7,229 nucleotides of DNA from Candidatus Cloacimonadota bacterium (GCA_021157645.1 JAGGWC010000057.1:1-7229); one strand, 5' to 3'. Positions 1 to 5,496 are shown, numbered from the stretch's first letter. Made by a program: numbers and translations. The notes: generated by a model from the letters alone, not told the origin.

Positions 1-465
1 ATTATATACTGATTCCGAAAGAGTAACCAGAAGATCAGCTTTATCTAACGCATATTTCGTAAGACTTTTCGCAAAAAGCCATTTTTCATGAAAATCTATA
101 TTATGAACAATATAATAGAGTTTAGTATTTTTGCTCAAGTGTCTCAAAATAAATCCAAATGAAGGTGCAAAAAATGGGATCCAGTAGCTTATGATCAGAA
201 TATCGGGTTTCCAGTCATTAATAGCTTTTATTGTAGGAAACCATGTAAATGGATTATATGGAGTCAATTTTGAGATTATTGTAAAATCAGGTTCTTCACT
301 TTTGCTGAGTTGATCGTTGCCGGGGAAAAGTAGTTTAGGATATTGATGTTTAAACGAGAAAAATTTTATTTTGTGATTATGTCTAAATTCCCGAGCAAGC
401 TGTGTACTGAATTGAACGATCCCACCCCGAAAAGGATAAGCCGGTCCCAGAAATCCGATTTTCAT
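1..465 (-). CDS. Glycosyltransferase, GT4-type, N-terminal part (runs off the left edge)
   Basis: Open frame of 155 codons without a stop, reading off the window edge. The start MKIGFLGPAYPFRGGIVQF has the opening beta strand and glycine-rich loop (GPAYPFRGG, residues 7-15) typical of the N-terminal acceptor-binding Rossmann domain of GT-B enzymes of the GT4 class, which transfer sugars from nucleotide-sugar donors to lipid or polysaccharide acceptors. Later segments fit the same fold: 'WKPDILIISYWIPFFAP', 'KLYYIVHNIDFHEKW' and 'ALDKADLLVTLSES', the last resembling the strand where GT4 enzymes describe a 'voice/sentinel' position before the linker. The donor-binding C-terminal domain with its E-x7-E motif is outside the window, so substrate cannot be given. 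The ATG overlaps the TGA of the upstream gene (ATGA, 462-465), which implies translational coupling; the upstream Shine-Dalgarno is weak. It is the third gene of the tight run that starts with the PHP gene. Confidence 0.8.
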   Translation of the reverse strand, partial: MKIGFLGPAYPFRGGIVQFSTQLAREFRHNHKIKFFSFKHQYPKLLFPGNDQLSKSEEPDFTIISKLTPYNPFTWFPTIKAINDWKPDILIISYWIPFFAPSFGFILRHLSKNTKLYYIVHNIDFHEKWLFAKSLTKYALDKADLLVTLSESVYN

Positions 466-1004
466 TTCTTATTCTTTGTCAAAAAATCTTTCTTTTCTTT
501 ATCCGTGATCACTACGGTTGCCATAAATTCATCAAATTCAATTTGAGGAACCATTTCGGCAATACTATTTGCTATTTCCAATGGTTTAGGAAAGCTAAGT
601 GTATAATCTAATGATTTCTCTACATCATTTACAATATATTTCAAACGGATCATTTTACGTTTGCTGTCATTCAATTCCATTTTTACTAATGATGACCATA
701 AAATATTCACGCTTCTTTTCCCTAAATAATGAAAGGATATCATCTCATGAGTTAACTTGACCTTATTAAGTGAGAACAGGTTTCTCAAAAAAGAATTTAA
801 TGCAAGAAACATAATTATAAATGGAACAAATTGAGTAAATTTGGATGAATCTGAATCAACTTTATTAAAGATAAGCCAAATAGAATAAACTATAGCAAGT
901 GCAGCAAAGATAAGTGTAAACCAACGGATGAACTGATTAAATTTATACGTTCTTGGCAAACCTCTGGTTTTATTTATGTCTATAAATTCTCCCAAATCTT
1001 TCAT
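462..1004 (-). CDS. Membrane protein with two N-terminal helices and a PH-like cytosolic tail, function unknown
   Basis: 180 residues. Two hydrophobic segments stand near the N-terminus (about residues 25-46 and 57-77), joined by a short charged loop. They are followed by a soluble region of about 100 residues rich in beta-strand patterns ('KLTHEMISFHYLGKRSVNILWSSLVKMEL', 'KMIRLKYIVNDVEKSLDYTLSF') and then one helix and a lysine-rich end. This arrangement resembles bacterial PH-domain membrane proteins, where two helices precede a PH-like barrel: the 'ISFHYLGKRSVNILWSSLVKMEL' stretch recalls their 'turn-ILW-I' pattern. I do not recognise a specific family and the PH assignment is a guess from pattern. 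An AGAAGG Shine-Dalgarno (1013-1018) sits inside the last codons of the PHP gene, 8 bases before the ATG. The TGA stop overlaps the glycosyltransferase start by 4 bases, so the three genes are probably co-translated. Confidence 0.7.
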   Translation of the reverse strand: MKDLGEFIDINKTRGLPRTYKFNQFIRWFTLIFAALAIVYSIWLIFNKVDSDSSKFTQFVPFIIMFLALNSFLRNLFSLNKVKLTHEMISFHYLGKRSVNILWSSLVKMELNDSKRKMIRLKYIVNDVEKSLDYTLSFPKPLEIANSIAEMVPQIEFDEFMATVVITDKEKKDFLTKNKK

Positions 1005-1009
1005 TACCT

Positions 1010-1828
1010 TTACCTTCTTTTACTATTTAATTCTTCCAAAACAAATTCAGGAGCAGAATAATTTTTAAAAATTTCAAGATCCAATCCTTCACCATGAAAG
1101 TCACTTCCACCAGTTCGAATGAGCATATTATTTTGAGCTATCTCGTTGTAATGCAACACTGTTTCATCATTACTTTTTGCATAAAAAACTTCCATGCCAT
1201 CAATACCAAATTTTATAATATCATAAATTAATTCATCATTTCTTAAAGTAAATGGATGTGCAATAACACTTATACCACCTGCATTTCTGATAACCTTGAT
1301 TATTTCTTCTACCGAAGGAGATGTTTTAGGTACATATGTATAACAATGTTCTCCAAGATACTTTTCGAATGCCTCATATTTATTTTTACAATAACCATTT
1401 TCGATCAAAGCCCAAGCTAAATGCGGACGTCCAAGATAATTATTTTCGCCAGATCTTTGATAGATTTGTTCTCGATCAAGATCAATTCCCTGTTCTTTTA
1501 ATTTATCTATCATCGAATTTGCACGGTGAAAACGGTTATCATAGATCACTTTTAAAATATCATTGATCTCTTTGTTTTCTATATCTAAATAATAAGCAAG
1601 AATGTGAACATCCTTATTCTTATGCAGACAACTTATTTCGACTCCGGGGATCAGTTCAATATCCATTTCCTTGGCAATTTCTATTGCATTACGATAACCA
1701 CCTAAATTGTCATGATCTGTAATTGAGATCACGCCATGATTACTTTCTTTTGCTAATTCCAAAACTTCTCGAGGTGAATAAATTCCATCTGAAAAATTTG
1801 TATGTATATGAAGGTCTATCTTTTTCAT
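1010..1828 (-). CDS. PHP-domain phosphoesterase (RNase AM / nucleoside 3',5'-bisphosphate phosphatase type)
   Basis: 272 residues, usual length for the YciV/TrpH-like PHP family. All expected metal ligands are visible (numbered from the ATG at 1828): H7 and H9 in 'LHIHTNFSDG', D14, H39 in 'ITDHDN', E64 in 'PGVEIS', H75 in 'DVHILAYYL', H191 in 'IAHPF', and D243 and H245 in 'GSDFHG'. The conserved 'GRPHLA' (133-138) is also present. Characterised relatives bind a trinuclear metal centre and remove phosphate from nucleoside 3',5'-bisphosphates such as pAp, or degrade short RNAs from the 5' end; which activity applies here is inference. It is cytosolic, with no signal or membrane segment. A TTG in frame at 1831 would add one residue, but the GGGAG Shine-Dalgarno at 1833-1837 is 4 bases from the ATG and only 1 from the TTG, so I chose the ATG. 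It leads the run PHP, membrane protein, glycosyltransferase. Confidence 0.92.
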   Translation of the reverse strand: MKKIDLHIHTNFSDGIYSPREVLELAKESNHGVISITDHDNLGGYRNAIEIAKEMDIELIPGVEISCLHKNKDVHILAYYLDIENKEINDILKVIYDNRFHRANSMIDKLKEQGIDLDREQIYQRSGENNYLGRPHLAWALIENGYCKNKYEAFEKYLGEHCYTYVPKTSPSVEEIIKVIRNAGGISVIAHPFTLRNDELIYDIIKFGIDGMEVFYAKSNDETVLHYNEIAQNNMLIRTGGSDFHGEGLDLEIFKNYSAPEFVLEELNSKRR

Positions 1829-1926
1829 CAAACTCCCGATTTTCTTATTTTTTTTATATCTTGGAAATTTGAATTTACTATATCTGTCAATGTAAAATGT
1901 ATTAATTGTGATAAATTTTCTTTCTT

Positions 1927-1980
1927 ACGCATCTAAAATATTTTGGTTCAATCTGCAAGAATAAACCTGCATTGTATTAC
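1927..1980. repeat. Dispersed intergenic repeat, copy A
   Basis: Lies in the 153-base spacer before the PHP gene, directly after the stop of the six-helix gene. Bases 1927-1966 align without gaps to 5406-5445, with 32 of 40 identical. The centre, 1935-1944, is the palindrome AAAATATTTT, where copy B has AAAACGTTTT: both central bases differ, yet the symmetry is kept. The right end, cctgcattgta (1966-1976), is the reverse complement of tacaatgcagg in copy B's flank (5382-5392), as if the two copies keep opposite ends of one longer symmetrical element. I see nothing else definite in the rest of the spacer (1838-1926), which is very AT-rich and has a TTGACA (minus strand, 1885-1890) without a -10 box at proper spacing. 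Confidence 0.6.
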
Positions 1981-1981
1981 A

Positions 1982-2473
1982 TTAACTATCGTTTTTATCT
2001 TTATCTTTTATCAAACCTGTAGATTTTAATATTATCCATAATCCTAAAACTATTAGAATTACAGGCCAGCCAATATGAAAGAACTTCCAAAGATTGAATG
2101 GTGAGATGGACAGTCCAACTATTGTTAATATCACTCCTGGGATCAGTGGCCACCAAAAAGTTTTACCTTTGTTTATGCGATCAATAATATAGATACAGAA
2201 AAAACCTATCCCCAATCCTAATGTATTAAATTGTGAAGAATGCCTGAAAAAACCATAATTTAAGCTACTTAATCCAATTCCTGTAATAAGACAACCCGGA
2301 ATTAACAATCCATAGGAATCTTTGTAGAAATAAGCTGCAATAAACAAACCACCCAGCAACAACATAAATGAATTTTGATTGAATCCAATGAATAATCTTA
2401 ATCCCGCGATTGATAAACCCACAAGTATTAATATTACTCCTGCAATAATTTGACCTTTGCGTTCATTTTTCAT
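1982..2473 (-). CDS. Six-helix membrane protein with internal triplication (LiaI/LiaF-type transmembrane region-like)
   Basis: 163 residues, almost wholly hydrophobic, with about six transmembrane segments (approximately 9-27, 36-50, 55-74, 83-98, 108-126, 134-151) and short charged ends. Three segments are variants of one another: 'IIAGVILILVGLSIAGL' (9-25), 'LIPGCLITGIGLSSLNY' (57-73) and 'LIPGVILTIVGLSISPF' (110-126), which suggests duplication of a two-helix unit. The last pair, 'IGWPVILIVLGLWIIL', resembles the transmembrane region of LiaI/LiaF-like (DUF5668) proteins linked to envelope-stress sensing. The family call is by resemblance only and no catalytic residues are seen. The start is well fixed: AGGAGG at 2482-2487 lies 8 bases before the ATG and overlaps the stop codon of the beta-helix gene, so the two genes are probably expressed together. 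Confidence 0.8.
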   Translation of the reverse strand: MKNERKGQIIAGVILILVGLSIAGLRLFIGFNQNSFMLLLGGLFIAAYFYKDSYGLLIPGCLITGIGLSSLNYGFFRHSSQFNTLGLGIGFFCIYIIDRINKGKTFWWPLIPGVILTIVGLSISPFNLWKFFHIGWPVILIVLGLWIILKSTGLIKDKDKNDS

Positions 2474-2481
2474 GTTTACTC

Positions 2482-2487
2482 CCTCCT
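2482..2487 (-). promoter_or_regulatory. Strong Shine-Dalgarno of the six-helix gene, overlapping the upstream stop codon
   Basis: AGGAGG on the minus strand, 8 bases before the ATG at 2473. It shares two bases with the TAG stop (2488-2486) of the beta-helix gene, so ribosomes that finish that gene release right over this site. It supports the start choice and co-expression of the two genes. Confidence 0.75.
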
Positions 2488-3955
2488 ATTTCAATAAAAT
2501 CATTTTATTGGAAGCATTGTACTCTCCGTCTATAATCAATTTATAGAAATAAATTCCTGATGAGACAGGTTTTCCCTTTTGGTCTGTGCCATTCCAAACT
2601 ATGGAGTGCGTCAATTCCTTTGACGTTGCAGCAAGAGAATTGCTGCAGTCCAAAGTTTTTATTTTCTGACCTTTTAAATTATAAATTTCAATTCGTGAAT
2701 TTTCGTGTAAATTCGTGGTTTCAAAACTAATTGTTGTTGATGGGTTGAATGGATTTGGATAGTTACTCAATTCGTAATTCGTAATTTGCAACTCGTAATT
2801 TTCTGTTCCCACTCCATTCCATTCAAAAGCTCCTATATCTACAGAATCATTGAATGTACGCGAGTTTCCAGCAAGATCAAATTCGGGGAATTCAAAACCG
2901 AAAGGAAGAAAAAGAGTTCCTGAATCTACACAGGGAGAATCCACATTCAATGCAAAAGGATGTATTCCTGTACCGGTAAACTGAGGGTCTTGTTCAATGT
3001 TTCCCTTTCCCTCATGTCCAAATTCAATATTGTTATAAGTTGTATAGAAGGCTTTGCACCACATTAATTGGTGCGGATCATAGAAATTTGTTTCATTGTT
3101 CCAAATAATATTATTCGTTATCTGTGGTTTGGAAATGAATGTATGGATTGCGGCAGTTTCATGGAATGTCTCTTCATTCAAAACAAAATTGGAAACAATT
3201 GTATTATTGGCAATTATAGGATATGAGTATGAACAATAAATTGGTGAACCACTGATGAATGCATGATTATTTTCAAATACATTCCCGAAAACTTTTGGAG
3301 CAGAATGATACTCGAAGCTGATCGCTCCACCAAAATTAGCAACATTGTTTCGGAAGATACAGTTTGTAATTTCGAGATCAGAAGCATCATAAATATGAAT
3401 TACTCCACCTTTTTCTTCAAATGATTTTGAATATTCAAAAATGCAGTATTCCAGTTTTGAAGTATTGTTTAATGTTGAAATATTATTAAATTTAATTCCA
3501 TTCCATGCACCAAATTCAGAATGATCTATCATAAAAGCTGCCGGGAATTCACTTGTAAAATGAATTAGATTTTCCGGCTCACCCAAAGCCAGAATAGTTC
3601 CTTTTACATCAATACTATAATAGCCTTGAAATATTACTTTAACACCTGCTTCAATGCTGACCGTAATTCCATTTTCTATAATCACATTATCAATCACTTT
3701 GATAGTATCAGCACTCCAGAATTCATCTGATGTAATGCTCCCACCCACTTCTATCGAGCTTCTTCTATAAGTATTTTTTGCTTGGTAAATTACCTCCTCC
3801 TCAGGTAGATAAACATATCTTGTATTTGGTAAGAATATTTGACATCCATAATCTTCTGCAGGTGATCCTGAAGTTACAGAGTAATCTCCATTTTCCGGAT
3901 TAACCAATAATGGATCGGTTCCAATTACATTGTTATCTATAGCCCAACTGACCAC
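2486..3955 (-). CDS. Secreted beta-helix surface protein, C-terminal part after an in-frame TGA; ends in a type-IX-like sorting domain
   Basis: This is the in-frame continuation of the 3968-4642 reading frame; only a TGA (3968-3970) and four codons separate the TGA from the first possible start here, a GTG at 3955. Translated as one chain it would be residues 226-718. Parts in order: 'GTDPLLVNPENGDYSVTSGSPAEDYGC' (end-of-helix signature common in these proteins); an 'ADTIKVIDNVIIENGITVSIEAGVKVIFQGYY' capping strand set; parallel beta-helix repeats of Beta_helix/Pmp-like type ('ITNCIFRNNVANFGGAISF', 'IIANNTIVSNF', 'ITNNIIWNN'); 'DSPCVDSGT ... VDIGAFEW'; a short linker; and a C-terminal domain of about 90 residues beginning 'NYPNPFNPSTTISFE' and ending 'SNKMILLK'. 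In relatives such a C-terminus directs export across the outer membrane and attachment to the surface. No Shine-Dalgarno precedes the GTG and this piece has no signal peptide, so on its own it would probably be neither made efficiently nor exported. I regard it as the 3' part of one interrupted gene, or of a gene with a sequencing error. Confidence 0.85.
   Translation of the reverse strand: MVSWAIDNNVIGTDPLLVNPENGDYSVTSGSPAEDYGCQIFLPNTRYVYLPEEEVIYQAKNTYRRSSIEVGGSITSDEFWSADTIKVIDNVIIENGITVSIEAGVKVIFQGYYSIDVKGTILALGEPENLIHFTSEFPAAFMIDHSEFGAWNGIKFNNISTLNNTSKLEYCIFEYSKSFEEKGGVIHIYDASDLEITNCIFRNNVANFGGAISFEYHSAPKVFGNVFENNHAFISGSPIYCSYSYPIIANNTIVSNFVLNEETFHETAAIHTFISKPQITNNIIWNNETNFYDPHQLMWCKAFYTTYNNIEFGHEGKGNIEQDPQFTGTGIHPFALNVDSPCVDSGTLFLPFGFEFPEFDLAGNSRTFNDSVDIGAFEWNGVGTENYELQITNYELSNYPNPFNPSTTISFETTNLHENSRIEIYNLKGQKIKTLDCSNSLAATSKELTHSIVWNGTDQKGKPVSSGIYFYKLIIDGEYNASNKMILLK
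2690..2717. repeat. TTCGTG word repeated three times at 10-base spacing, inside the sorting domain
   Basis: TTCGTG occurs at 2692-2697, 2702-2707 and 2712-2717, exactly 10 bases apart, within A/T-rich filler. On the coding strand it specifies residues 'TTNLHENSR' between the 'PNPFNPSTTISFE' strand and the 'IEIYNLKGQK' strand of the C-terminal domain. The word CAATTCGTGAA occurs again at 5364-5374 in the palindrome-rich spacer, which suggests that an intergenic repeat has contributed to coding sequence. Confidence 0.5.
2769..2800. repeat. 7-base tandem repeat (AATTCGT) encoding the linker before the sorting domain
   Basis: Four adjacent 7-base units on the plus strand: AATTCGT (2769-2775), AATTCGT (2776-2782), AATTTGC (2783-2789) and AACTCGT (2790-2796), then AATT. 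On the coding strand they give the repetitive linker 'NYELQITNYEL' just before 'SNYPNPFNP', where the beta-helix joins the sorting domain. A period of seven does not match codons, so three-unit shifts are needed for the protein pattern to recur. Confidence 0.6.
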
Positions 3956-3967
3956 TTGTGGAGGATT

Positions 3968-3970
3968 TCA
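3968..3970 (-). other. In-frame TGA that splits the beta-helix gene
   Basis: Codon 225 of a 719-codon frame running 4642 to 2486. The context is '...ELCEYG-TGA-NPPQVVSWAIDNN...', with both sides in the same frame and reading as one protein. A single G-to-A change from a TGG Trp codon would explain it. TGA ends several other genes here, so a recoded genome is unlikely. I see no downstream hairpin that looks like a selenocysteine insertion signal. Confidence 0.85.
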
Positions 3971-4642
3971 GCCATATTCACATAATTCAACAAAATGTTT
4001 TGTCCCGTTTAAATTTATCTCTTCATCAGAATGGAATGACCAGTTATCAAGTAAAGTGGGAACACCATAAGTCCCGTAGAAAATGCTTATTGCCACATTT
4101 GAGCCTGTCGGCAACCATTCCATTGGAGAACCGTTCAAATATGTAAAATCGTCTCCCGTATCAGTTGCATCAACAAAAATATTTCTTTCAAGTGTTATAT
4201 TTCCACCTGCTCCCTGCAAACGAATTGCATAATCATGCGGTTCATAGAATGTACAATATTCAACATAGCCTGTTGGAATTTCTGTTCCTGTTGGATTATT
4301 AATTCCACGATACCTGATATTTCCATTAATTATAACGCAATTATCAATATCGAGTTTATTGTTACAATAAGAAATACAAATTTGTTCGCTTTCAAGATCT
4401 AATATTGCGCCATTCCCTTCGATGCGAACATTCAATCCTTCCTGACCAGAAAGATCAGCAACGATAGGATCAAATATTTTACCTATGAGAAGTCCACCAG
4501 TATAAGTTACACCTGTCTCCAAAACCAGATATTTATCGTACTCACCTTGTGCCGGGGCAATTTCATAAGCTTCTTTTAAGGTAATGGAATGAGCATTAAA
4601 TCCAAATATTAATATGGAAACAATTAACAATATTTTTTTCAT
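3968..4642 (-). CDS. Secreted beta-helix protein, N-terminal part with signal peptide; stops at an in-frame TGA
   Basis: 224 residues from the ATG at 4642. It begins with a clear Sec signal peptide (MKKILLIVSILIFGFNAHS, cleavage likely after residue 19), so it is exported to the periplasm or beyond. The rest is strand-turn-strand sequence of a right-handed beta helix ('GLNVRIEGNGAILDLES', 'NKLDIDNCVIINGNIRYRG', 'VEYCTFYEPHDYAIRLQG', 'NITLERNIFVDATD'), as in Pmp/pectate-lyase-like surface proteins. The frame could start further upstream at 4675, but that would add 11 charged residues before the signal peptide and lie inside the protease gene. The ATG at 4642 overlaps the protease stop as ATGA, with a purine-rich AGAGAAGAA before it. 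It ends at TGA 3968-3970, after which the same frame continues for 493 more residues. If this piece alone is made, it is a secreted fragment without the sorting domain. Confidence 0.85.
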   Translation of the reverse strand: MKKILLIVSILIFGFNAHSITLKEAYEIAPAQGEYDKYLVLETGVTYTGGLLIGKIFDPIVADLSGQEGLNVRIEGNGAILDLESEQICISYCNNKLDIDNCVIINGNIRYRGINNPTGTEIPTGYVEYCTFYEPHDYAIRLQGAGGNITLERNIFVDATDTGDDFTYLNGSPMEWLPTGSNVAISIFYGTYGVPTLLDNWSFHSDEEINLNGTKHFVELCEYG

Positions 4643-5343
4643 TTCTTCTCTTTTATCTTCCTTTTCTTCTTCCATCCTAAGAATGATCTTGGTGCATAAG
4701 GTGAATCTTTTTCTGCTCTCCGGATCTTTTTATTTATTAGCATCCACATAACTGCGGTGAGAATGAGTAGTCCAAAAGATGAAAATATTTGGATCAAGCA
4801 TAAGAAATTAAAAAGCCCATGAAGCAACATTGCTAATAGAAGTCCATAAAGTACAATAAAGCGGTTTTTCTTTTTATCAAATTTATATCTTCCCAATGCA
4901 TATCCCCAGACGCTGGAGAAAAGAACGTGAGCGGGAACGGAAAATATTGCCCTGATCAATATGACATTGGAAAGCATGGATTGAGCCTGCTGGTTTATCC
5001 TGAAAAGATAAAGTCCATTCTCAATAGAAGCAAAACCCAGTGCTACGGCTGCTGCATACACAATTCCATCCATTGGCTCACTAAAATTTTTGTTTCGATA
5101 TAGATAAGCCCACACCATTAAGAACTTGGCAAGTTCTTCAAGAATGGGAGCAGTTATAACAGCACCGACAAAATAATTCAATTTAAAAGGCACATTTATG
5201 AAAATCACTAGAGCTGCTGATAAAATTCCTAAAAAATAGGAAATAAAAACCAATTTTTTGGGTTCCGGCTCTAGTTCATCCCACTTATAAAAATACCATA
5301 ACCAGTAAAGTCCGGGAGCAAAACCTAATAGTAAATAGTGCAT
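4639..5343 (-). CDS. prsW: PrsW-family glutamic-type intramembrane protease
   Basis: 234 residues with about seven to eight transmembrane segments and a lysine-rich cytosolic tail. PrsW (M82) landmarks appear in order: N-terminal 'GFAPGLYWLWYFYKWDELEPEP' (7-28), the 'APILEELAKF' motif with E69, E70 and K73, 'DGIVYAAAVALGFASIENGLY' with E108 and N109, 'RAIFSVPAHVLFSSVWGYALG' with H139, and 'LHGLFNF' with H175 and N179. In Bacillus subtilis PrsW makes the first cut in the anti-sigma factor RsiW; no anti-sigma gene is visible here, so the substrate is unknown. The frame is open up to 5430, but those 29 extra codons run through an intergenic repeat, the family normally begins near 'MHYLLLGFAPG', and AGAGG (5349-5353) sits 5 bases before the ATG at 5343. 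Its TGA overlaps the start of the secreted beta-helix gene (ATGA), so the two are coupled. Confidence 0.92.
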   Translation of the reverse strand: MHYLLLGFAPGLYWLWYFYKWDELEPEPKKLVFISYFLGILSAALVIFINVPFKLNYFVGAVITAPILEELAKFLMVWAYLYRNKNFSEPMDGIVYAAAVALGFASIENGLYLFRINQQAQSMLSNVILIRAIFSVPAHVLFSSVWGYALGRYKFDKKKNRFIVLYGLLLAMLLHGLFNFLCLIQIFSSFGLLILTAVMWMLINKKIRRAEKDSPYAPRSFLGWKKKRKIKEKK

Positions 5344-5362
5344 TTTTACCTCTTGTTTTTTT

Positions 5363-5378
5363 GCAATTCGTGAACTGC
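5363..5378. repeat. 16-base imperfect palindrome
   Basis: GCAATTCGTGAACTGC has 7-base arms with one mismatched pair around a 2-base centre. It lies in the 5' leader of the protease gene, 20 bases before the start. It shares CAATTCGTGAA with 2689-2699 in the secreted protein's sorting domain, and resembles GGGCAATTCGTGAATTGCCC-type extragenic palindromes that I recall from bacterial genomes (not checked). Confidence 0.45.
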
Positions 5379-5405
5379 CCTTACAATGCAGGACGTACCA
5401 TTTTG

Positions 5406-5457
5406 ATGCGTCCAAAACGTTTTGGTTCAAACTACAAGAATTAACATATTGATAATA
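5406..5457. repeat. Dispersed intergenic repeat, copy B, with perfect 14-base palindrome
   Basis: Bases 5406-5445 match copy A (1927-1966) at 32 of 40 positions. The core CCAAAACGTTTTGG (5412-5425) is a perfect palindrome. A weaker inverted pair, GGACG (5391-5395) and CGTCC (5409-5413), adjoins it, and TTACAATGCAGG (5381-5392) is the reverse complement of copy A's right end. It lies within the likely 5' untranslated leader of the protease gene, so it could be an operator, a small RNA hairpin or a mobile palindromic repeat. Confidence 0.6.
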
Positions 5458-5480
5458 CGCCCAACCATTGCGAAGGTCAA
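5452..5480 (-). promoter_or_regulatory. Sigma70-like promoter for the protease / beta-helix genes
   Basis: On the minus strand TTGACC (5480-5475, five of six matches to TTGACA) is followed by exactly 17 bases and then TATTAT (5457-5452, five of six matches to TATAAT). The start of transcription would fall near 5445, giving a leader of about 100 bases that contains the two palindromes above. The -35 box lies in the loop and right arm of the 5463-5496 hairpin. Caution: Bacteroidota-like lineages often use different promoter sequences. Confidence 0.5.
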
Positions 5481-5496
5481 GACCATTCGCAAGGTT
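5463..5496. repeat. Strong inverted repeat (REP-like hairpin) just after the PH-domain gene
   Basis: Left arm aaccattgcgaaggtc (5463-5478), 2-base loop aa, right arm gaccattcgcaaggtt (5481-5496). The arms pair over AACC, TTGCGAA and GGTC, with one unpaired base on each side. It begins 4 bases after the stop codon of the PH-domain gene, where a terminator would be expected, but no T-run follows on the transcribed strand (next bases GGGCGTATTATC). A REP-like palindrome or an mRNA-protecting hairpin fits better than a classical intrinsic terminator. Confidence 0.65.

Noticed and set aside
343..546. Plus-strand 67-codon frame
   Set aside because: It lies antisense across the glycosyltransferase start and the end of the membrane-protein gene, with no Shine-Dalgarno and no recognisable product.
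1336..1566. Plus-strand 76-codon frame
   Set aside because: Antisense to the PHP gene, whose metal-binding motifs are intact on the minus strand.
3930..3970. Selenocysteine at the in-frame TGA
   Set aside because: The only downstream pairing, CCAC with GTGG around a 2-base loop, does not look like a bacterial SECIS element, and a beta-helix surface protein is not a known selenoprotein type.
3958..4146. Plus-strand 62-codon frame
   Set aside because: Antisense to the beta-helix gene; low-complexity product with no features.
4643..4675. 11-residue extension before the beta-helix signal peptide
   Set aside because: Charged residues before MKKILLIV would spoil a standard signal peptide; the ATG at 4642 forms the usual ATGA overlap.
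5344..5430. 29-residue N-terminal extension of the PrsW protein
   Set aside because: It reads through the palindromic repeat and the leader; the family begins near MHYLLLGFAPG and a Shine-Dalgarno sits before the ATG at 5343.
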